Positions 57,796-64,000 of a stretch of DNA of 64,000 nt are shown in pieces. The first letter of the stretch is position 1; every line of letters starts with the position of its first letter. A program made the position numbers and the translations under genes. Where the stretch lies: contig AP026541.1 in the NCBI GenBank assembly GCA_026075535.2, forward strand, positions 8,680,001-8,744,000. The letters are read 5' to 3'. The notes under the pieces are model-generated. The model made no database searches. It was not told where the DNA came from and saw nothing but the letters and a program-made list of their open reading frames with translations. Source of the stretch: Tricholoma matsutake. Its lineage: Eukaryota; Basidiomycota; Agaricomycetes; Agaricales; Tricholomataceae.

Positions 57796-58750
57796 GAGCA
57801 CATTTGCAAGGGTGACATTCTTGCATGCTTCAGGTGTAGGGCATTCTTTAGGTCCAAGCATGCACTCGGGTGTGATGTGCCCAATGTAGAAAAGGCGGCA
57901 GCAGAAACCGCCCTGATGGGCCTTGAGGAGGTCATGTTCCACTTGCATGCGTTTGGGGGTGGCTGTGTAGGTGCTGGTCATGGGTGTGTTGGCAGGGGTA
58001 ATTGAGGGGGCTGAGGTGTTGATGACAGAGGAGTTGCAGAGGACCTTGTGAGTTTTTAGGGCAGGTTGTCTTCCATCCATGGTGATCTTGAGCCACTCTG
58101 TATGTTTGTTCTCAATCTCGATGTTGAGGAGGTGGACATGTTTAATCCATGTGTCCAGGTCTGTGATTTTGTCAAGGTCAAGGTGTATGTTGTTGGCATC
58201 ATAGGAGATCTTAAGTGCAGGTGAAAGTCTGGGGATGAAATGGGCTTGTAACTTGTCTTCTTCTATGAAGTACTCAGACTGAGTGATTTCCAGCTCTGTG
58301 TTAGCTTCACAGATGGCTTCAATCTAAGAGAGGAAAGGACAAAGACCCTGGATCCTGATCTGTGTTGTGATCAGGTCATCTTTCCAGTTGTGCAGCAGGA
58401 ATTTCTGTTTGAATTCAAGGAGAAACTGGGAGAAGATAAGGGCAATGAGGCACACATAATTGGTGTTAATCCACAATTGTATGCTCAAGCCTTTGAAGTA
58501 GATTGTATGCAGTCAGCTTCTGCAATAGATTTGTGTTGAAAAAATTGCTTGCAGGAGTTTTCAAAAACATCCATGGCCACAATGGTGATGCGACCTGTGG
58601 ACAGAATGGGGGTATGGCTTGCAAATTGTTGCTGGATGGTGGCAGCTGCATAAGGAATTTTGGTGGTCATGGTGCATGGTTGGTGGTTGTGTATGAGTGG
58701 GGTCAATGTTCCAGGTGGGAATCTGACAAGTCTGTGCTGGGTGTTGATGG
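57796..58750 (-). pseudogene. Element C gag (N-terminal two thirds)
   Basis: Minus-strand reading: TINTQHRLVRFPPGTLTPLI, PYAAATIQQQFASHTPILST, MDVFENSCKQFFQHKSIAEA, then after stops EYFIEEDKLQAHFIPRLSPA and SYDANNIHLDLDKITDLDTW. The knuckle region reads HQGGFCCRLFYIGHITPECM and GPKECPTPEACKNVTLANVL. The sequence and order match gag proteins of one fungal Ty3/Gypsy family. It joins, across the hAT-like insertion, the AKAAFE part at about 50260. Several stops; dead. Confidence 0.7.
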
Positions 58751-59728
58751 TGCTCAACCCGGAAACTCTACCAAAACCAACTAAACTGGTCTTAGGAGAT
58801 ATAACACAAGTCAGAGTAAGGTTGCGAGGTAGTACTGAATATCACCGTGCTATCCAAAGGCCGGTAAATGTACTGTGAAATGTTGCAAAGCAGTATTAGG
58901 CAGTGCAAAGTTCTGTGAAACCATCCAAAGTAGCATGAAACAATACGAAGCATTCTGAAATGATACAAAAGAGTTTAGCAGTGATGCGGAGGAATTTGAG
59001 AATCTTCAAAATGGTTTTAACGAGTTTGGGAGATGGTGATGATAGTTGGAGGTGAGGTAAAAGATGATGACACAGTAGATAGATGATTGACAAAAGTTTC
59101 GAGAAACTGTGTAGTGAAACGACGTAGTTCACAGAATACTTGAGTGAGTTTGGACTAAGACTGAGCTAAGACTCAAGAGTTAAACCCTTAAGTCAGATGA
59201 TATGCAATGTGGGAAGATGATTTCTTGACTCTATCAACAGTAAATACACCAAACTATATATGTTTTAGAGAGATAGTACTACAAAGGTAAAAGGCCATGA
59301 GGCAAAACATGTGGTAAACATCAGGCAGTGAAAAAGGTGTCAAAATCATGAAGTAAATGAGAAAATAATAAGAAAGAAATATGCAATATACATGATATAT
59401 CAAATCTCCTTGTCTTGTGGTTCCAATAAATCATGAATACATCGAAAAGTGCCTTGATGCACACTAAGTTGCTAGCCATTGTGTCTCCTTGTGTTTGTGG
59501 TGGCAGGAACACAATGCATCAGTGTGTGTAATGGTGGGAATGTGTGTTTGAGGTGCAGTACGATAGGAATACAGCAGCCAAAGTTGTTTGAAATGTTTCG
59601 AAGTGTCGCATTGTTGTTTTGTGTGTTCGTAGGTGTTCATAAGCATTCACAGAATCATAGGACTTTGGGAAGAATGTGTCCAAGTGTGATTTCTTGTTTT
59701 CAGAGCTCAGCTGCCAAAGTGCCTATCA
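58751..59728 (-). repeat. 5' LTR of element C
   Basis: 978 bp, TGCTCAACCC...CCTATCA on the plus strand, directly adjacent to the C gag start. Its ends match those of the solo LTR at 44027-45887, but it lacks the minisatellite. Confidence 0.65.
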
Positions 59729-59883
59729 TCCTCCCCCTTACTGAAATCCTGACTGTCCCAATCAGCCAATCGGAGTCACGTGCCAAATCCATGATCGTGT
59801 TGAAAAACCTGTAAAGGTAACTCGCAAACCTCGCTCTTTTTCTCTCATCCTCAAGTCGAACTCATCTCTTACATTTTCCGATC

Positions 59884-61262
59884 ATGTCGCTACTCCTCAA
59901 ATTCGAACATGACATCTTTGAACATGCAAAGTCCATGCCCAAAGTTGGTAAGGTGGAAGATATCAATTTCAAAGTTTGGGGGCGAGATTTTTGTGAGAAA
60001 ATGGTGAGTGTCAATGCATTTTCTGAGATGGCTTTAGATGCTAACAACTTTTCATAGTATGAATACAACAATCTCGTGGATGATGTCGAGGAATCCCATT
60101 TGCAGGCCATTCAAAAGGTTGTGGATGAAGTATTCAATCTGTACACCCCTCTGGCATGTCGGGAGTGGCTTTCCTGGGGCACCGAGGTTCTATTCCAGGA
60201 CCTAGCTGATGAGGTCAAATGAGAGGAGGAAGAGGCCAGGGCTGCTCAGGCGAAGGCTGAGACAGAAGCAGCAGAGGCAAAAGTGCTGGAGGAAGCAGCA
60301 GAGGCAAAAGTGCTGGAGGAAGCAGCAGAGGCAGAGGCAAAGCTTCGGGAGGAGGCAGAAGTGTTTTGGCACGAGGCAGCGGTGGCAAAAGCTGCCAAGC
60401 TCGACAAACGATGGAAGGTTCTTGAGTCTACCCAAGCTATTCTCGTCGCTGAGGTCCGGGCAAAAATGATATCAAAGGAAGATATGAAGAGGCAAAATTT
60501 AGTGTTGCAGGCAGAAAGTGAGGCAATTCAGATAGCAGGAATTGGGGAGGAGGATCAGGAGGTGACCAAAGCCCCAGTCATTATCCTGGGCACCCAAAAA
60601 CAGCAGGCGATGGAGGAGGACCTTGACAAAGACAACGATAACAGCGGTGAACAAGGAATTGCCGCTAAACGAATGAGATTTGAGGAGGGGGGACTTCTTG
60701 AGTTCGAAGGACCAGTAAGTCATATGAAAAATTTTGCAGGGATTTCAAAACTAACAAAACACCTGTAGTGTGATCAATGCTCTGGCTTCAAGAGCTGGCC
60801 CATGTGCATTGTGGACAATGGAGCAGCAAAGTGCCACAAATGCATGCAAGAAGCACAAGGGTGCTATTGGGAGGGCGTTTTGAGGTAGGGAGTTCATAAG
60901 GTGAAGGGAAAGAAGGCTGTAGGGAGTCATGGGGGAAAGGTTTCAGAGCATCCAAAACCAGGTAAGCCACTGATCAATGTCTTTTCGAACCATTCACTAA
61001 CATTTCATAATGTATAGTGCCTTGAATTTGAGTCATTGGGCCTTCTTTAGCACTGGAGGCAGGGCCTTCAAGGTCACAGGGTCGGTCGAAGCCAGACAGG
61101 AAAGGGAAGGGGTGGGAAATTCGAGATGGCAACGAGGGTGTGTTGGGCATAGAGCAGCACTGACAAATAATTTTGGAGGAGATGGCAAAGAAAAGGATGC
61201 AGTGTCATATGCTGGATCAGGAGATAACAGCACTGGGTAAAATGTTGGATGAGGAAGAGTAA
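59884..61262 (+). pseudogene. Coiled-coil, Cys-motif ORF of unknown function (transposon-associated)
   Basis: Starts MSLLLKFEHDIFEHAKSM. An intron (60004-60057) and a short second exon ending ADEVK follow, then an in-frame TGA at 60220-60222 where an Arg is plausible. A Glu/Ala-rich coiled coil with repeats (AEAKVLEEA) comes next. Another intron (about 60715-60767) leads to CDQCSGFKSWPMCIVDNGAA with KCHKCMQEAQGCYWEG, a C-x2-C...C...C-x2-C...C-x-W pattern. The last part ends QEITALGKMLDEEE. I know similar proteins as repeated, transposon-linked ORFs in Agaricomycetes but not their function. Two stops suggest a damaged copy. Confidence 0.5.
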
Positions 61263-61610
61263 AATTTCATTGTTTTTGTTTTTCACTATTTTCATATAAT
61301 AAATTTGTGCTTTGTCGAATGGGAAACAGAAGATATAAGAAATAAGTAGAGTAAAAGAAATATCTGAACATTTTTCAAGATGAAATTTGTTGCTGAAACT
61401 TGTTGTTGTAAGTGTTCTGAGCACATTGTAAGAGAAAATGAAAGGAAACAACATTACAAAGTAAAGGAAAGGCTCAGTAAATCATCATGGCCAGAAAACC
61501 CTTTTGGAGGTTGCACAACCACGCTATAATGCAATATCACAACTTGTATGATACACTAAAAGAAATCAAAATCATAGGTAAGTAATTGCAAACCAAAGAA
61601 AGAGAATAAT
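61263..61610. other. AT-rich spacer, nothing recognised
   Basis: Between the coiled-coil ORF and the next retroelement. No coding or repeat structure that I can support. Confidence 0.4.
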
Positions 61611-63995
61611 TAATTGTCTTTGAGGAGTGGAATGTCATCAGGAATATCTTCATGGACATCCAAAGTTTGTCGAAGTGTTTTGAGACATGCTGAGTCAATG
61701 TCGAGGAAGTTTGGAGGGAGTGGAATTGATTTTTGAGCTAAGTAAGGAAGTAGACAAAAGGCAGCAACAGGGTGATGGAGTACTGATCCATCGAGTTCGC
61801 AAAGGATGTAGGCTCCTCCATAGTTTCAATCAATGACAATGAGGGGACCTATGTATCGAGGTCACATTTTGCAATTAAGGGACTTTTCGATCTGTGTATT
61901 GTGAAGCAGGACTAAATTACCTGTTGTGAAGTTGTAGTATTTGACAGTCCTCTGGTGGACTTGTTCGAATTGTTTTGCAGCTTTGAGACGGGCCAAAAAA
62001 ACCTTCGAATAAAGGTTTTCAAGGTCGATCAATTGTTTTTGCAAGGCAATAGCTCATCGTGCCATAAGATTGGTTGTCAAAAGTATTGAATTCAGAGGGG
62101 GCTGCAAATATGTAGCTTCAGAGATGTCGAGTGGAATGAGGGGATGGGATCCTGTCACTGCAAAGTAGGGTGAACAACCCATGCGTTTGCAAACTGTTAT
62201 GCGTTCTGCCCAAAAGACAGAGTGTGCTCCATCTGACCACTTGCTCTGGTCTCTGTCGACTGCTTTGAATAATGGTTGTTGAACATCAAAGTGGGCTCTT
62301 TCTACAATCCTGTTTGCTCAAGAGTTGTAACCACTGATTTGGATGTGATTGATATGGTATTGTTTCACAAGATACTCCATTGCTGCAATAAATGCTGATC
62401 CGTTATCACTCACAATTTCATAAAGAGACCCCCATTGACAAATGATGTCTTCAAAGATCCAGTCTCCTAATGTCATGGCATTTTCATGTCAAAGCTTTCG
62501 CCATTCTGGATAGGCTGTTAGCAAACATCACCCTTGAACAATGTATTTGAATCTGTTCAATGGGGGCATTTGCATTGTGTTGATGTAGACTTTGCCAAAA
62601 AGTGGTGCTGGTGTTGCCACTGTGGGTGGAATAAGCAGATTTCGGGTTTGTTGAAGTTGGCATAGGTGACAAGAACGAATGTATCATGCAATGTTGGCTT
62701 TCATATTGGGCCACCAAAATTGGAGTGCAACGAGGGTTTTTGTAGTGAATACCATCTTGTGCCCAATATTGTTGTGAGCAGCTCGAATAATGTCGAGGCA
62801 GCATTCAGGGATAGCGACGATCTTGTGGGCTCCTTGTGAATCCTTTCACCAAAGCTTTCCAGAATCTATGAAGAACTCAGTACAATATTGCACAAAAGTG
62901 CTGTACTCTGCTTTGGAGAGGTCTGGTGGTTGTTGTAAATCTTTGAGCCATTTTCAAACATGAAGAAGTCATTTGTCATCTCTTTTGGCATTTTCAGAAT
63001 GAGGGACATCTTTGTAAGTGATGTTCTCCCCCTTTCTGATATGTGAAGGTAGGGTGAATGTCGATTGGAGCAAATGCAATGGGAATGGACGAGTCATGAG
63101 TGGGTTGATTTGATGCATAAAACCATGCAGTCGGTCAATCCAATCTTCAAAGGATCCATCATTTGGTTGTGCATCATCTCCATTCTGTAGAGGACATCAC
63201 AAAAGTCCATCTGGACCATGATGTGTTCCAGTGACATGTACAAGCATAAAATGGAAGGTAAGAATGGATACAATCCATCGATTAATGCTTGCGCTTGGTG
63301 CGATGTTGGGATTTGCTAGCATACCTTTGATGTATCTGGCATCGACTTCGACGATGAGATTTTGTATGCCGATGATGTACAATTGAAGTGTGCCAAGGGC
63401 ACGATAGAGTCTGTAGAGTTCTAGTTTGGGTTGCGAAAAGTGAGATTCACAGGCATTGAGTGTGATAGATCCAAAATGACTGTAATAGTGTTTATGAAGA
63501 TTTTCAGGGTTGCACTGAGCCAAGAAAAATCCAACTGCAATGTGTGAAGTGTCAACTGATAGGATGATGGGTGCGTTCGAGGTGTAGTCAATCGCACAAA
63601 TTGCGGGAGAAGTGATGAGAGTGAGTTTAAGATCTTCTTGTGCTGTGATATGTGTTGTACCAAATTCGAATGGAACATCCTTACACATGAGGTTGATAAG
63701 AGCAGCTGCTCATTTAGCAAAGTTCTGTATGAAAATATGACAAACTCCAATGGTTCCTATGAAGGCTTTTACTTCAGTGAGACTTTGACAAGGTCCCCAT
63801 TTGCTGATTGCATCAATTTGAGTTGGGTCAGCCATATGACCTTCAATGTTGCAATGATGTCCTAAAACAGTAATTTTGGGGATGCAAAGGAATAGCTTGG
63901 GTCCTGAAAAAGTCCCTCCACAATATTTCATGCGTTGGACAACTTGGTTGAGATTTTCAAAGTGTTCCCAAATGAAATGACGAATTCCTGGGTTC
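61610..63995 (-). mobile_element. Ty3/Gypsy-like pol fragment of a second lineage, cut by window end
   Basis: Minus-strand order: end of RT (TVLGHHCNIEGHMADPTQID, ISKWGPCQSLTEVKAFIGTI), RNase H (APIILSVDTSHIAVGFFLAQ, then LELYRLYRALGTLQLYIIGI), connection HVTGTHHGPDGL. Integrase follows with VVSDNG-type reading GSLYEIVSDNGSAFIAAMEY and HIQISGYNSQANRIVERAHF. A C-terminal part has MGCSPYFAVTGSHPLIPLDI and NFTTGNLVLLHNTQIEKSLN. No chromodomain is seen. Many TGA/TAG stops. This lineage differs from elements A, B and C (HFDVQQPLFKAVD after the integrase Glu). LTRs are not in the window. Confidence 0.75.
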
Positions 63996-64000
63996 TGCGA

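Overview
This 64 kb window is nuclear DNA of a basidiomycete fungus, most likely an Agaricomycete. The genes are densely packed and broken by many short introns of about 45-60 bp. The retroelements carry chromodomains, and the gene types (DASH subunit Dad3, 2-isopropylmalate synthase, an Agaricomycete-type F-box family, DUF1776) are fungal. No feature points to one species.

Region 1 (1-29.4 kb) is a gene-rich euchromatic block. In order: the 3' part of ARPC1 (actin nucleation), DAD3 (kinetochore), a BTB-like protein, an AGC-type kinase, IPK1 (inositol hexakisphosphate synthesis), isovaleryl-CoA dehydrogenase, a Zn2Cys6 transcription factor, PAC1/LIS1 (dynein regulator), an F-box/zinc-finger protein, ATP2 (mitochondrial F1 beta), tRNA-Ser(AGA), a DUF1776 protein, a cyclic phosphodiesterase, cytosolic glutamyl-tRNA synthetase and LEU4. 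They are unrelated housekeeping genes rather than a cluster. Two gene pairs share very short divergent promoters (F-box/ATP2, GluRS/LEU4). Most exon structures were rebuilt by hand and close in frame. The most unusual gene is LEU4, which has two complete copies of its C-terminal leucine-sensing region.

Region 2 (29.4-64 kb) is a transposon graveyard. It starts with a Tc1/mariner-like remnant and a truncated Ty3/Gypsy element. A tRNA-derived SINE candidate and a 107-bp inverted repeat follow. Next come a PIF/Harbinger transposase with a convergent Myb/SANT-like ORF and a 440-bp foldback MITE between them. Then comes a nest of Ty3/Gypsy elements. An old element (called C here; LTR at 58.75-59.73 kb, gag at 57.8-58.75 kb, protease/RT/RNase H at 47.1-50.3 kb, integrase at 38.4-38.9 kb) was hit by element B (38,928-47,116). 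B's gag was then hit by a solo LTR of the C family (44,027-45,887), which carries an expanded 20-bp minisatellite. C's gag was hit by a hAT-like element (50,271-57,787), and that was hit by a young Ty3/Gypsy chromovirus, element A (50,888-56,932), whose two 425-bp LTRs differ at only three positions. The window ends with a coiled-coil/Cys-rich ORF and part of another Ty3/Gypsy-like pol.

Most old elements are poor in CpG, and their stop codons are mainly TGA in place of CGA. This is the signature of cytosine methylation and deamination. Elements A and B share a conserved GGATTTT heptamer at the gag/protease frame change, which suggests programmed -1 frameshifting.
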